From Peribacillus frigoritolerans (lineage in GTDB: Bacteria > Bacillota > Bacilli > Bacillales > Bacillaceae), in NCBI RefSeq assembly GCF_004358755.1, contig NZ_SMZY01000001.1:1362796-1426795 (forward strand): DNA of 64,000 nucleotides, given 5' to 3'. The translations under genes and the position numbers were made by a program. Shown piece by piece: positions 48,389 to 58,465 of the stretch. A model generated the notes under the pieces. The model worked only from the letters and a program-made list of their open reading frames with translations. It was not told where the DNA came from and ran no database searches. Numbering within the stretch: position 1 is the stretch's first letter; every line of letters starts with the position of its first letter.

Positions 48389-49435
48389 TTAGCCTCGAAT
48401 AAATTTCATAATAGAAGCAGCAATATCCTGTACATCTAAAACTGCATCAATTGCTTTTGTCTGAAAAGCGTTCTTCGGCATTCCAAAAACAATCGACGTT
48501 TTTTCAGATTCTGAGATGGCATGCAGATCTCCAGACTGCTTTAATTTCTTTAATCCTACTGTTCCGTCTGCCCCCATGCCTGTCATAATAACAGCCACTT
48601 TATGAATATTTTCAAGCATGCTTATTGATTCAAACAACGTATCAACAGAGGGTCTGTGGCCGCTCCGCGGATTTTCTTTATTCAGCCTGATGATCATCCC
48701 GTTTTTATCCCCTGCAATCTTCATATGAAATCCGCCCGGCGCAATATAGGCTGTTCCATTTAAAGCAAGTTCACCTTCTTCTGCTTCTTTCACATTTATA
48801 GCTGAAAGAGCATTCAGTCTTGCAGCTAAAGAAGAAGTAAATCCTTCTGGCATATGCTGCACGATAAAGACTGGTGCTTCAAGATCTTCCGGCAGCCTGG
48901 GCAAAACCTGCTGGAGAGCTCTTGGGCCGCCTGTGGAAGTTCCGATGCAGACGAGATGTTTACTGTACCTATGTACGCATGTCTTCTTATTTATTTTGAT
49001 CGGTTCCATTCTTATAGAACTAGTTTTTTTAACGCCTGAATGACTTGCCATCTGTACTTTTTGAATTAATTCCTGTTTCACTTTATGGAGATCAAGAGAG
49101 ATCGCTCCCGAAGGTTTTGTGATAAAATCGATCGCGCCAAGCTGCAGGGATTGAATGGTATGATCTGCCCCTTCTTTTGTGGTGCTCGACAGCATAATCA
49201 CAGGTTTTGGGAAATCCTCCATAATCCGTTTTAATAGTTGAAGACCGTTCAGCCCCGGCATCTCAATATCAAGCGTAATGACATCAGGATCCAATAGGCC
49301 GATTTTAGACAGGGCATCTTGACCATTGCGCGCTGCAGCCACCACTTCTATAAAGCCGCTTTCTTCTAAAAAATCGGTGATCAGCTTCCTCATAAAGGCA
49401 GAATCGTCTACCACCAGAACCCTAATCTTGGTCAT
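48389..49435 (-). CDS. cheB: Receptor methylesterase/response regulator CheB
   Basis: 348-aa methylesterase. The N-terminal receiver has acidic VVDDSAF (9-15) and the phosphorylatable Asp56 in TLDIEMP. The C-terminal catalytic domain has the Ser motif CIGTSTGGPRAL, His in VQHMPEGFT and Asp in MTGMGADG, a complete triad. It follows flhG directly (the ATG comes right after the flhG region stop) and precedes cheA. Confidence 0.97.
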   Translation of the reverse strand: MTKIRVLVVDDSAFMRKLITDFLEESGFIEVVAAARNGQDALSKIGLLDPDVITLDIEMPGLNGLQLLKRIMEDFPKPVIMLSSTTKEGADHTIQSLQLGAIDFITKPSGAISLDLHKVKQELIQKVQMASHSGVKKTSSIRMEPIKINKKTCVHRYSKHLVCIGTSTGGPRALQQVLPRLPEDLEAPVFIVQHMPEGFTSSLAARLNALSAINVKEAEEGELALNGTAYIAPGGFHMKIAGDKNGMIIRLNKENPRSGHRPSVDTLFESISMLENIHKVAVIMTGMGADGTVGLKKLKQSGDLHAISESEKTSIVFGMPKNAFQTKAIDAVLDVQDIAASIMKFIRG

Positions 49436-50305
49436 TTAATATCTGCCTCCTCTGATCAATTGCGACATTTTAAAGAGAAACGAAGCAGTTTTTGGATGGA
49501 TTGCCGTATCCTTTTTGCCGCCGTCCAAAAAATTCGCAGCAATCTCATGCAGCGCCCTGCTTGCCGCGCTTTTGGGAAATAATATAGTAAATGGTATCTG
49601 TCTGATTACAGCCTGTGAAACAACACCGTCATCAGGCAGCCATCCTGAGTATGAGGATTTCATATCAAGAAACTGTTCAATTGCACCCTGCATTCTTACA
49701 GATATCTGATGGGCTGCTTTGGCATGATCAGCCTTGTTCACAACAATGGAAATCGGGATGCTTTTATCATGCATGCTTATTTGCTTGATGGCTGAATAGG
49801 CATCCGTAATGGAAGTTGGCTCAGGTGTAGTGACCATGATCAGCTCATCTGCTGACAAAACAAATTTCAAGCTTTCCTCTGTCATACCGGCACCCATATC
49901 AAAAATGATGAAATCGTATCTTTTAAACAATGCTTCAATCTTAGCGGAGAAAGAATCAAACTGAGATTTCTCCATTTTGAACAAATATGATAATCCGGTT
50001 CCTCCGCATATATAGTCAAAACCTCCAGGGCCCTTTTGTATCAGTTCATCCAGCTCTTTTTTTCGATTAAAAAAGTCTAAGATTGAACAAGAGCTCGATT
50101 GCCCTATAAGGATGTCTATGTTTCCATAACCAATATCCAAATCAAAAACAAGCACACGTTTATCATTTTCTGCTAACCTGATAGCAAAATTGATTGTAAA
50201 ATTCGATTTGCCGACCCCGCCTTTTCCGCTGATGACAGCAATGGATCTTGCATCATTTTTATTCAGTTGCTGTAAATGCAGCCTTAACTGCTCTGCCTGA
50301 TCCAT
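49436..50305 (-). CDS. flhG: MinD-like ATPase FlhG (YlxH)
   Basis: 289-aa MinD/ParA-type ATPase that controls flagellar number and placement. It carries the deviant Walker A SGKGGVGKSN at residues 26-35, the switch II FDMGAGM and the C-terminal amphipathic SQLIRGGRY. An N-terminal DQAEQLRLHL segment is the conserved motif that activates the FlhF GTPase. Its ATG shares one base with the flhF stop (TAATG). Confidence 0.95.
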   Translation of the reverse strand: MDQAEQLRLHLQQLNKNDARSIAVISGKGGVGKSNFTINFAIRLAENDKRVLVFDLDIGYGNIDILIGQSSSCSILDFFNRKKELDELIQKGPGGFDYICGGTGLSYLFKMEKSQFDSFSAKIEALFKRYDFIIFDMGAGMTEESLKFVLSADELIMVTTPEPTSITDAYSAIKQISMHDKSIPISIVVNKADHAKAAHQISVRMQGAIEQFLDMKSSYSGWLPDDGVVSQAVIRQIPFTILFPKSAASRALHEIAANFLDGGKKDTAIHPKTASFLFKMSQLIRGGRY

Positions 50306-51399
50306 TACTTCAAAATCTCTTCCGCTGCCAGTCTTGCGGTAGCCATCAGAATATCATCCGGAACGTTCTGTCCGTTCGTCATATAGGCAACGCCTTTATC
50401 AGCAGACTGAATAAAATCATACATCAATCCTTTTGAATTGGTTTCATCAAGCTTTGTAAAAATGATTTTATCGATTTGAATGGAAGAGAAATTATCATAG
50501 ATTTCAAGCATGTCCTTTAGTTTAGAAGTAACCGACAGCACGAGGAATGTTTCCACTTCTTCGGTGAAATCAATCAGCTTTTCTAAATCTGCTACAAACT
50601 GCCGGTTCCTGAAATTCCGGCCGGCGGTATCAATAAAAACCATATCCATTTCCTTGAATTTTTCTTTTGCTTTCTGAAAGTCTTCAAGCGAATAACAGAC
50701 CTCAAGCGGTGCATTTAATATTTTGGCGTACGTTTTGATCTGTTCGATTGCTGCGATTCTGTATGTATCCGTAGTAATAAAAGCAATTTTTTTTTGATTT
50801 TTCAGCATGCTTTCAGCTGCGAGCTTCGCCAGTGAAGTTGTTTTTCCGACACCAGTTGGACCGACAACATTAATATATTTCTTTTGATAGGAGATTCCTC
50901 CAAACGCCAGGTGTCCCATCTTTTTCTCCATCATCTTAACTACTTCTGAATGTAATTCGGATGGCTCTGTCTTGTCACCATAGTAGTCTGAAAGAATGTC
51001 ATTTCTGCCTGCAGAACCTATTCCTTTTTCTTTAAGAAATTGATTCAGCTTTATCAGATGAGAAGGCAGATTCTTTTGTTGTTCATTCACAGTTATGGAT
51101 TTCACAAGTTTTTTCAGTTCAAGAACCTCTGACATCACGGTTTGCTCATGATTCATCTCATATGCCGCTGTCTCTGCAGGCTCGTCTTTTACATATCCGG
51201 TTTTCAAGTGACTTCTATTAATCAGCGGATCCGGATCGTGCCCGGCAATCACTTCTATCTTTTTTTTCGTAAAAAGACCAAAGACTCCGCCTGTATGAAT
51301 GACCTTTGAGTTTAGAATCACGGCATCATGACCGAGTTCACTTTTAATTTTTTTCATCGCTTCCTGCATATTCGGAGCAATATATTTTTTTACCTTCAT
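50305..51399 (-). CDS. flhF: SRP-type GTPase FlhF
   Basis: 364-aa SRP-family GTPase that positions flagella. A basic N-terminal B domain (1-100) and an N domain precede the G domain. The P-loop is GPTGVGKT at 180-187, then TTDTYRIAA, DTAGRNFRN and TKLDETN (G3 and G4 region). Its start overlaps the flhA stop by 4 nt (ATGA). FlhG is its activator, encoded directly downstream. Confidence 0.95.
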   Translation of the reverse strand: MKVKKYIAPNMQEAMKKIKSELGHDAVILNSKVIHTGGVFGLFTKKKIEVIAGHDPDPLINRSHLKTGYVKDEPAETAAYEMNHEQTVMSEVLELKKLVKSITVNEQQKNLPSHLIKLNQFLKEKGIGSAGRNDILSDYYGDKTEPSELHSEVVKMMEKKMGHLAFGGISYQKKYINVVGPTGVGKTTSLAKLAAESMLKNQKKIAFITTDTYRIAAIEQIKTYAKILNAPLEVCYSLEDFQKAKEKFKEMDMVFIDTAGRNFRNRQFVADLEKLIDFTEEVETFLVLSVTSKLKDMLEIYDNFSSIQIDKIIFTKLDETNSKGLMYDFIQSADKGVAYMTNGQNVPDDILMATARLAAEEILK

Positions 51400-53429
51400 G
51401 CGATATTCACCACCCCTACACTTTGAACTTCCACGTTGGCCTCAAGCTCGTTATAGGAGAGCACAGGCAGCTGTGGAAAATAGCGGTCTATTAATTGTCT
51501 GACATACATTCTTACAGCCGGCGAACATAGAAGGATCGGTGACTGTTCCTGCAGGGCTAATTGTTCGATCTCCTTTGCGATCGATTCAATAATAGCTTGA
51601 GAGATGTCAGGTTCAATAGACAGGTAATTTCCATGCTCTGTTTGCTGCACACCTTCTGCAACAGCTTTTTCGACCCTTCCTGAAAGAGTCACTACTTTCA
51701 GCGTTTCACCTGATGAATACTGGCTTGTAATTTGTTTTGCTAATGCCTGTCTGACGTATTCTCCTAATAATTCGGTATCTGACGTCATTTTTCCGTAATC
51801 AGCCAAAGATTCAAAAATCACCGGCAAATTCCGAATCGACACCTTCTCCTTTAATAGCTTTGCAAGCACTTTTTGAATTTCACCGATTGAAAGGGGAGAT
51901 GGTGTAACCTCTTCTGCCAGAATCGGATACGACTCTTTTAAATGATCGATAAGCTGTTTTGTTTCCTGACGCCCAAGAAGCTCATGGGCATATTGTTTTA
52001 TCGTTTCAGTAATATGTGTAGAAACAACTGACGGGGGATCAACGACGGTATAACCGAACATTTCAGCCGCATCCTTGTTTTCTTCATTAATCCATTTGGC
52101 GGGAAGCCCAAACGAGGGCTCAATCGTATCAATTCCCTCAATGGAATCATCTTCAATACCAGGAGCCATAGCTAGATAATGATCCAGAAGAACCTCACCT
52201 TTGGCTACTTCATTTCCTTTTAGCTTCAGCCTGTATTCATTGGGCTGGAGCTGGATGTTGTCACGTATTCGCACAACTGGAATCACAAGTCCAAGTTCAA
52301 TCGCAAGCTGCCTCCTGATCATCACGATCCGGTCAAGCAGATCCCCCCCCTGATTCGTGTCAGCAAGCGGAATCAGACCATATCCAAATTCAAATTCAAT
52401 GGGATCCACATTCAGCAGCTGAACGACACTCTCAGGTGTTTTCATATCATCAATCTCAACTTCCTCTTCCACTTCTTCTTCTAATTTCAGCTGATCCTGT
52501 TTCGATTTAGAAATAAAATATCCTCCGAAACCAAATGCAGACGCAATCGGCACTGTAACAAATAAACCGAGCGGTGTAAATATTCCGAGCAGGAGAATGG
52601 TTCCCGCTGCGACATACATCATTTTCGGATAAGCAAACAATTGACTTGTAATATCTGTTCCTAAATTACCGTCAGAAGCAGCTCTTGTCACAACTATTCC
52701 GGTTGCGGTTGAAATAAGCAGGGCAGGTATTTGACTGACAATACCGTCACCGACTGTAAGCATCGTAAAGTGAGCTGCCGCATCTCCAAAACCCATGCCC
52801 AGCTGCATCATTCCGATAATGATTCCGAAAATCATATTGATAATCACGATGATGATCCCTGCAATCGCATCTCCCTTTACAAACTTGCTCGCACCGTCCA
52901 TGGCTCCGTAGAAATCTGCTTCTCTGGACACTTTTTCACGGCGTGTGCGGGCCTGCTGCTCAGAAATGACGCCTGCATTTAAATCAGCATCAATACTCAT
53001 CTGTTTTCCGGGCATCGCATCAAGAGTAAATCGCGCCGCAACTTCAGATACCCTTTCAGATCCTTTCGTGATAACCACAAACTGAATGATTATCAGGATA
53101 AGGAATACAACAAAACCTACTAATACATTTCCGCCTACGACAAACGTCCCAAATGTCTCAACAACACCGCCTGCTTCTCCATGTGAGAGAATCGCACGTG
53201 TAGTAGAAACATTCAATCCAAGACGAAAGAGAGTCAGCAGCAGCAGTAAAGATGGGAAAATGGCAAAATCGAGCGGCTCCCTCATATTCATTGAAGTTAA
53301 AAGAACGAGCAGAGCGAGGGTTATATTCAACATGATCAGCAGGCTCAAAAGCCATGTTGGAAACGGGATAATCAGCATTGCTACAATCAATATGACACTT
53401 AATAAAACAGATAAATCTCGAGCTTGCAT
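51396..53429 (-). CDS. flhA: Flagellar type III export gate protein FlhA
   Basis: 677-aa export-gate subunit, same length as in B. subtilis. The N-terminal half has about eight membrane helices with the FHIPEP family signature near TKGSERVSEVAARFTLDAMPGK. The C-terminal cytosolic domain (about 345-677) binds chaperone-substrate complexes and forms the nonameric ring. The ATG at 53429 is preceded by AGAGAGG. The upstream in-frame start at 53447 is not supported. Confidence 0.97.
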   Translation of the reverse strand: MQARDLSVLLSVILIVAMLIIPFPTWLLSLLIMLNITLALLVLLTSMNMREPLDFAIFPSLLLLLTLFRLGLNVSTTRAILSHGEAGGVVETFGTFVVGGNVLVGFVVFLILIIIQFVVITKGSERVSEVAARFTLDAMPGKQMSIDADLNAGVISEQQARTRREKVSREADFYGAMDGASKFVKGDAIAGIIIVIINMIFGIIIGMMQLGMGFGDAAAHFTMLTVGDGIVSQIPALLISTATGIVVTRAASDGNLGTDITSQLFAYPKMMYVAAGTILLLGIFTPLGLFVTVPIASAFGFGGYFISKSKQDQLKLEEEVEEEVEIDDMKTPESVVQLLNVDPIEFEFGYGLIPLADTNQGGDLLDRIVMIRRQLAIELGLVIPVVRIRDNIQLQPNEYRLKLKGNEVAKGEVLLDHYLAMAPGIEDDSIEGIDTIEPSFGLPAKWINEENKDAAEMFGYTVVDPPSVVSTHITETIKQYAHELLGRQETKQLIDHLKESYPILAEEVTPSPLSIGEIQKVLAKLLKEKVSIRNLPVIFESLADYGKMTSDTELLGEYVRQALAKQITSQYSSGETLKVVTLSGRVEKAVAEGVQQTEHGNYLSIEPDISQAIIESIAKEIEQLALQEQSPILLCSPAVRMYVRQLIDRYFPQLPVLSYNELEANVEVQSVGVVNIA

Positions 53430-53472
53430 GGTTAACCTCTCTTTCAAACAGAACCAGTATCCTATAAAAACT

Positions 53473-54555
53473 TTACATCTTATTTTTCAGCTGATAAACA
53501 TAAGCCAATATTTCTGCAATGGCTTTAAAAAATTCTTCCGGCACCGCTTTTCCGATTTCAACTTGATCGTAAAGCGCTCTAGCTAAAGGCCGATTTTCAA
53601 CCATTGTCACTTCATTTGCTTTTGCTGTTTCTTTGATTTTTTGAGCAACAAAATCGACTCCTTTAGCGACAACGAACGGTGCATCCATTTTGTCTTCGTC
53701 ATATTTTAAGGCGATAGCAAAGTGTGTCGGATTTGTAATGACCACATCTGCATTCGGCACTTCCTGCATCATTCGCCTTGCAGCCATTTCTCTTTGCTTT
53801 TGTTTTATGCGGGATTTTATTAAAGGATCTCCCTCGGACTTTTTGTACTCATCTTTAAGATCCTGCTTTGACATGCGAATGTTCTTTTCAAAATCAAATT
53901 TTTGATAAAAATAGTCAAGCAGCGAGAGAAACAACAGAGCGATGGAAGCGAACAAACCCATTTGAAAGGTAAGTTTTGCTATGAAGATGAATGCTTTTTC
54001 TACTGTTAATTTTGAAAGAGACAGAATTTCCGCCATCTGAAACCAGATGACAGAAAAGGTTACAGCTCCGACAAATGATATTTTCATTATCGATTTAAGC
54101 AGTTCAACAATCGCCCTCAGAGAGTAAATGCGTTTGAAGCCTTGAATCGGATTGATTTTCTCAAGCTTCATCTGAATGGCTTCCGTTGAAAATAAAAAAC
54201 CGACCTGCATGTAGTTTCCTGCGACTCCTGCAACTAATGCAACCCCCATAACAGGAGCACTTATATAGGCTGATTCAATCACCATTTCAACCATAAGCTC
54301 ATGAACATTTTTTTCTGTCAGATTCATTAAAATTGTCTCCTGCAAAGACGCATTCATCATTGTGATTATCCGTTCAAACATGAAAGGCCCGATAAACAGC
54401 AGGGATAAAAAAATGGCCAGCAGGCTGATTGCCGTATTTACATCTGCACTTTTTGCGACTTGCCCTTTTTTTCTGACATCATCACGTTTGCGCGGTGTAG
54501 CTTTTTCTGTTTTTTCACCTGAAAAGAACTGCAGATCAAGTTTAAGAAATTCCAT
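53473..54555 (-). CDS. flhB: Flagellar export switch protein FlhB
   Basis: 360-aa export-gate protein. The N-terminus has the hallmark LQFFSGEKTEKATPRK, then four membrane helices. The cytosolic domain has the autocleavage NPTH motif in VVITNPTHFAIAL. Autocleavage there switches export from rod/hook to filament substrates, with FliK as the measuring partner, also encoded in this window. It ends 1 nt before the flhA upstream gap (43 bp). Confidence 0.97.
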   Translation of the reverse strand: MEFLKLDLQFFSGEKTEKATPRKRDDVRKKGQVAKSADVNTAISLLAIFLSLLFIGPFMFERIITMMNASLQETILMNLTEKNVHELMVEMVIESAYISAPVMGVALVAGVAGNYMQVGFLFSTEAIQMKLEKINPIQGFKRIYSLRAIVELLKSIMKISFVGAVTFSVIWFQMAEILSLSKLTVEKAFIFIAKLTFQMGLFASIALLFLSLLDYFYQKFDFEKNIRMSKQDLKDEYKKSEGDPLIKSRIKQKQREMAARRMMQEVPNADVVITNPTHFAIALKYDEDKMDAPFVVAKGVDFVAQKIKETAKANEVTMVENRPLARALYDQVEIGKAVPEEFFKAIAEILAYVYQLKNKM

Positions 54556-54556
54556 T

Positions 54557-55330
54557 TCATGCTCCTCCGATTAATTCCATCAAACCCCGCATCGTATAAA
54601 TCATCGTTTCGAACACATCCTGGATGAGCATAAACATCGCTCCCATTACCAATATGAGCATAATAAAGCTGACGCCTATTTTCAGCGGCAGTCCTACAAC
54701 AAAAATGTTCAGCTGAGGGACTGTGCGCGCAACAATGCCAAGAGCCAGATCCACCAGGAACAGCGATGCCACAACCGGAAAGGACATTTGAAAAGCGATC
54801 AAAAACATCGCGCTGAACGATTTTGTAATCATTTTGGCGATATTCCCATCACCAAAAGGAAAAGCAGCACCCTCAAGCGGAATGTATTGAAAACTGTAAA
54901 AAACACCGTCCAGCAAAAGATGATGGGCGTTTACACTCAGCATGAAAAGCAAGGCCAAAATATTCAGGAATTGACCGATAAGCGGACTTTGCGCACCTGT
55001 TTGCGGATCGATAATATTGGCAATGGCAAAGCCCATTTGAAAATCAATCAAGCTTCCTGCGATTTGGACAGCGGCCATCATAAGATAGGCAGAAAAACCG
55101 ATGAAAAGACCTATCATGACTTCTTTAACTGCAAGGAGTATAAATGCTCCGCTAAGTTCCATTGGTTCTGGGTTTATTGCAGTGAATACAATAAGAGATA
55201 GAAAAAAAGAAAAACCGATTTTATGCGAAGACGGAATTGTGCGATATGAAAAGAGCGGCAATGTGACAAAAAAGGCACTCAATCTCGCAAAAATAAGCAA
55301 AAATGCCGGAAAACTTTCAATTACATTCAT
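54557..55330 (-). CDS. fliR: Flagellar export protein FliR
   Basis: 257-aa polytopic component of the FliPQR export pore. About six to eight hydrophobic segments are seen, starting FPAFLLIFARLSAFFVTLP. The GFAIANIIDPQTGAQSPL segment near 105-122 is the FliR-family core. Starts 3 nt after fliQ and ends 1 nt before flhB, so the export genes are tightly packed. Confidence 0.95.
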   Translation of the reverse strand: MNVIESFPAFLLIFARLSAFFVTLPLFSYRTIPSSHKIGFSFFLSLIVFTAINPEPMELSGAFILLAVKEVMIGLFIGFSAYLMMAAVQIAGSLIDFQMGFAIANIIDPQTGAQSPLIGQFLNILALLFMLSVNAHHLLLDGVFYSFQYIPLEGAAFPFGDGNIAKMITKSFSAMFLIAFQMSFPVVASLFLVDLALGIVARTVPQLNIFVVGLPLKIGVSFIMLILVMGAMFMLIQDVFETMIYTMRGLMELIGGA

Positions 55331-55333
55331 GCT

Positions 55334-55603
55334 TTAACCTACAAATCTATTAAGATTGCCGAAAATATCCTGTGCATACGAAATGATAATTGACAGCATC
55401 CACGGGCCGAAAAAGACGAGCCCGATCAGCACTCCCACAATTTTAGGAACGAACGCGAGCGTCTGCTCCTGAATTTGGGTTGTCGCCTGAAAAACACTGA
55501 CAACTAATCCAATGACCAGGGCGATCGCCAAAAGAGGACCGCATATAATCAAAGTTGTATAAATCGCTTTTTCAGCAATCGAAATGACAAATTCTGAACT
55601 CAT
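55334..55603 (-). CDS. fliQ: Flagellar export protein FliQ
   Basis: 89-aa protein with two membrane helices (about 16-40 and 52-75), a component of the FliPQR pore. The central VSVFQATTQIQEQTLAFVPK loop is characteristic of FliQ and its type III secretion homologues. Position between fliP and fliR completes the pore gene set. Confidence 0.95.
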   Translation of the reverse strand: MSSEFVISIAEKAIYTTLIICGPLLAIALVIGLVVSVFQATTQIQEQTLAFVPKIVGVLIGLVFFGPWMLSIIISYAQDIFGNLNRFVG

Positions 55604-55619
55604 ATATTTAATCTCCTAC

Positions 55620-56285
55620 TCAGAAACTTTGAAGAAGTGATTTCACGACCAAATACCATCCATCTACAAGCACAAACAGCAGAATTTTAAATGGAAGGGA
55701 GATCATCACCGGCGGCAGCATCATCATTCCCATGGACATTAAAATACTAGCTACAACCATATCGATGACTAAGAATGGGATAAAGATCATAAATCCTATT
55801 TGAAAAGCCGTTTTTATTTCACTGATGGCAAACGCAGGAACAAGTGCTGTAAGAGGAATATCTTCAACCGATTGGGGCTTGTCCATCTTTGCATATTCAA
55901 GAAACAGCGCTAAATCCTTTTGCCTTGTATGCTTGCTCATAAATTCCTTCAAAGGGAGTGCAGCTTTCTCATAAGCTTCCTCGAGGTCAATTTCTTCATT
56001 AAATAATGGCGTAAGTGCCTGCTCATTTATTTCTGAAAAAGTCGGGGCCATTATGAAAAATGTCAGAAACAAGGCAATGCCGATCAGCACCTGGTTTGGC
56101 GGCATCTGCTGGGTTGCAAGCGACGTTCTTACAAATGACAGGACAATTATGATTCTTGTAAAACATGTCATTAAGATTAAGATGCTTGGTGCGAGAGAAA
56201 GGACAGTCAGCAGCAGCAGCAATTTGACTGACGTGCTGACATTTTCTGCATCACTATTGCTGAAAATTTCCACAAATTCATTCAT
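55620..56285 (-). CDS. fliP: Flagellar export protein FliP
   Basis: 221-aa core subunit of the export pore, with four hydrophobic helices. It shows the FliP signatures CFTRIIIVLSFVRTSL near 41-56, AFQIGFMIFIPFLVIDMVVAS and MGMMMLPPVMISLP. No long signal peptide is evident, so insertion differs from that of E. coli FliP (inference). Its start overlaps the fliO stop by 4 nt. Confidence 0.96.
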   Translation of the reverse strand: MNEFVEIFSNSDAENVSTSVKLLLLLTVLSLAPSILILMTCFTRIIIVLSFVRTSLATQQMPPNQVLIGIALFLTFFIMAPTFSEINEQALTPLFNEEIDLEEAYEKAALPLKEFMSKHTRQKDLALFLEYAKMDKPQSVEDIPLTALVPAFAISEIKTAFQIGFMIFIPFLVIDMVVASILMSMGMMMLPPVMISLPFKILLFVLVDGWYLVVKSLLQSF

Positions 56286-56944
56286 TTTGTGTGGTCCTTT
56301 CTGGCTAATTCCTCTAAGCTGCTTCGTCTATCTTTTTTTAATTGCTCCAGCTGTTCTTTAAAGGAAACTGAATGCCCGTCCGCCATCTCATTATTTTTAT
56401 TTTTAAATAACGGTGCTGTTGCGTTTTTAAGCCAGTCCTTCGTGTCGATTGCGGCAGCAAACCTCTGCTTATGTTCCTCTGTGATCTCCCTGCATTCATC
56501 TTCATCTTCAATCTCTTTCAGCAGCTGAACAGAATCTGAAACACCTACTACAAGGATTTTTTTTCCTACTTTAATTAGTTGGATGGAACGATTCTGTCCG
56601 ACACTTGTCCCGCCAAGGTTCTCAATGTAGTTTGATGAAGAAGTGAATTTGTTTCTTTTACTCACAAATTTCAGCAGTATGTAAATTAAAAATATGATAA
56701 ATGCAGTTGCCAGGATCATCTTAATGAAGTCCCATGCTGTGACAGATGTGTCAGAATCTTGGTATCCAACATCCGATTTCACGCTGTTTTTTTCACTTTT
56801 ACTGTCAGCCGTTTTTTCATCTGACCCGACCCAGTCTGCCACAGATTCAGCCCCCTGCTCCGCATGAACAGCTGACTCACTTTGCGGCAGCAGGAGGATA
56901 AGAAGAATCACAGCTATTGGTATCCATTTTATTTTCACTTGCAA
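56282..56944 (-). CDS. fliO: Flagellar export assembly protein FliO (FliZ)
   Basis: 220-aa membrane protein that helps assemble the FliP ring. A signal-like N-terminus (residues 7-25) is followed by an acidic/Ser-rich extracellular stretch and one transmembrane helix (about 75-98). The cytosolic FliO domain (about 100-145, NLGGTSVGQNRSIQLIKVGKK) follows. The start is TTG at 56944, with AGGAG 9 nt upstream; a GTG 6 nt further in is an alternative. B. subtilis calls it FliZ (219 aa). Confidence 0.9.
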   Translation of the reverse strand: MQVKIKWIPIAVILLILLLPQSESAVHAEQGAESVADWVGSDEKTADSKSEKNSVKSDVGYQDSDTSVTAWDFIKMILATAFIIFLIYILLKFVSKRNKFTSSSNYIENLGGTSVGQNRSIQLIKVGKKILVVGVSDSVQLLKEIEDEDECREITEEHKQRFAAAIDTKDWLKNATAPLFKNKNNEMADGHSVSFKEQLEQLKKDRRSSLEELARKDHTK

Positions 56945-56959
56945 GTGGGAAGACTCCTT

Positions 56960-57322
56960 TTAGCTTAATGTTTTGTTAATGGCTTCAAGCACTCTGTCTG
57001 CCTGAAAGGGCTTCACGATAAAATCTTTTGCACCCGCTTGAATCGCATCAATGACCATAGCCTGCTGTCCCATTGCAGAACACATGATGACTTTAGCGTG
57101 AGCGTTGATTTTTTTAATTTCTTTAAGGGCAGTAATGCCATCCATCTCCGGCATTGTGATATCCATTGTTATTAAATCCGGAAAGTGCTCTTTATACTTC
57201 TCTACAGCTTGTGCACCGTCAGCAGCTTCCGCTACGACATCAAATCCATTTTTTGTTAAGATATCTTTGATCATCATTCTCATAAATGCTGCATCGTCCA
57301 CGATCATTATTTTATGTGCCAT
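56960..57322 (-). CDS. cheY: Chemotaxis response regulator CheY
   Basis: 120-aa single receiver domain. The phosphorylated Asp is D54 in TMDITMP, with acidic D9/D10, the Ser/Thr position in CSAMGQQ and Lys in VKPFQ. CheY-P binds FliM and FliY on the switch; in Bacillus it causes counter-clockwise (smooth) rotation. The ATG at 57322 restores the B. subtilis length; the frame upstream to 57337 adds five residues before a weak start. Confidence 0.97.
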   Translation of the reverse strand: MAHKIMIVDDAAFMRMMIKDILTKNGFDVVAEAADGAQAVEKYKEHFPDLITMDITMPEMDGITALKEIKKINAHAKVIMCSAMGQQAMVIDAIQAGAKDFIVKPFQADRVLEAINKTLS

Positions 57323-57343
57323 TCCAGTCACTCCCATGATTGA

Positions 57344-58465
57344 TTACTTAAGTTTATTTAAACGCTCTGACTGACTTAAAATATCTGTCACCCGAACTCC
57401 GAAATTTTCTTCAATAACGACGACTTCCCCTTGAGCGACGATTTTGTTGTTGATCAGAATATCAACTGGTTCGCCTGCCAGTTTATCAAGCTCAATGATG
57501 GAGCCGGATGATAATTCCAGAATTTCTTTCACTGAACGCTTCGTGCGGCCAAGTTCAACAGTTACCTGAAGCGGGATATCCAGCAGCATATCAAGATTTT
57601 TCATTTCATTTTGATACATTGGGACAGATTCGAAAGATGAAAATTCTGCCGGTTTTACATCGACTGGCTGCCTCTCTGCTCTTTGCTGGACAGGCTGTGC
57701 AGGATAACTGCGCTGCTGCTCTGAATGAGCAGGTGCAGGTTTAATCCGAACTTCTTCTTCAATAGCTTCAATAGTCGCTGCTTGCTGCTTCGGGTTCATC
57801 AGCTCTTCAACAAGATCTTTTCCAAATTGAAGAGGCAGCAGCTGCATAATCTCTGAATCTATTAAGGCTCCAATTTTCAGTCTGAATGCTACTTTTAAAA
57901 ATAAATCATCCTTCGGAAAGGCTTCTGTACCCTCCCCTTCTTTTACATCCAAAAGTTCAATAAATGGAGGAGAGATGTCTACCTTTTTATTGAAAATTGT
58001 AGACATTGACGTTGCAGCAGACCCCATCATTTGATTCATGGCTTCTTGAACCGCACTGAGCATGATTTCATCAAGTGATGAATCTGTAATTTCACCATTT
58101 CCGCCTATCATTAAGTCAGCAATTATGGCAGCATCACTTTGCTTGATCACAAGCAAATTACTGCCGATAAATCCTTCTGTATAGTTCACCTTAATTGCTA
58201 CATAGGGATGAGGAAATTCATCTGATAATCTTTGTCTCTGGACAACTGAAACTGTTGGAGTGGTAATTTCCACTTTTTGTTGCAGTAATGTAGATAGTGC
58301 TGTTGCTGAGCTGCCAAATGAAATATTGCCAATTTCCCCAATTGCATCTTTCTCCATGACATCCAAATAATCATCCGTATTTATCATATAATCCTCTTCA
58401 TCGCCTGAATCTGTACCCTTTAAAAGGGCATCAATCTCATCTTGAGATAACATACCATTATTCAC
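57344..58465 (-). CDS. fliY: Flagellar switch protein/CheY-P phosphatase FliY
   Basis: 373-aa switch component of Gram-positive flagella. A CheY-binding N-terminus (LSQDEIDALLKG, residues 6-17) precedes a CheC-like phosphatase domain with two half-sites (EIGNISFGSSATALS and QEAMNQMMGSAATSMS). A Gln/Pro-rich linker and a C-terminal FliN/SpoA domain (about 290-373) follow. The start is GTG at 58465, which aligns with the B. subtilis N-terminus and overlaps fliM by 8 nt. An in-frame ATG 12 nt on is possible. Confidence 0.95.
   Translation of the reverse strand: MNNGMLSQDEIDALLKGTDSGDEEDYMINTDDYLDVMEKDAIGEIGNISFGSSATALSTLLQQKVEITTPTVSVVQRQRLSDEFPHPYVAIKVNYTEGFIGSNLLVIKQSDAAIIADLMIGGNGEITDSSLDEIMLSAVQEAMNQMMGSAATSMSTIFNKKVDISPPFIELLDVKEGEGTEAFPKDDLFLKVAFRLKIGALIDSEIMQLLPLQFGKDLVEELMNPKQQAATIEAIEEEVRIKPAPAHSEQQRSYPAQPVQQRAERQPVDVKPAEFSSFESVPMYQNEMKNLDMLLDIPLQVTVELGRTKRSVKEILELSSGSIIELDKLAGEPVDILINNKIVAQGEVVVIEENFGVRVTDILSQSERLNKLK

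Noticed and set aside
53086-53586. Plus-strand open frame of 166 codons
   Set aside because: Antisense to flhA and flhB, which have full-length motif support; low-quality composition.
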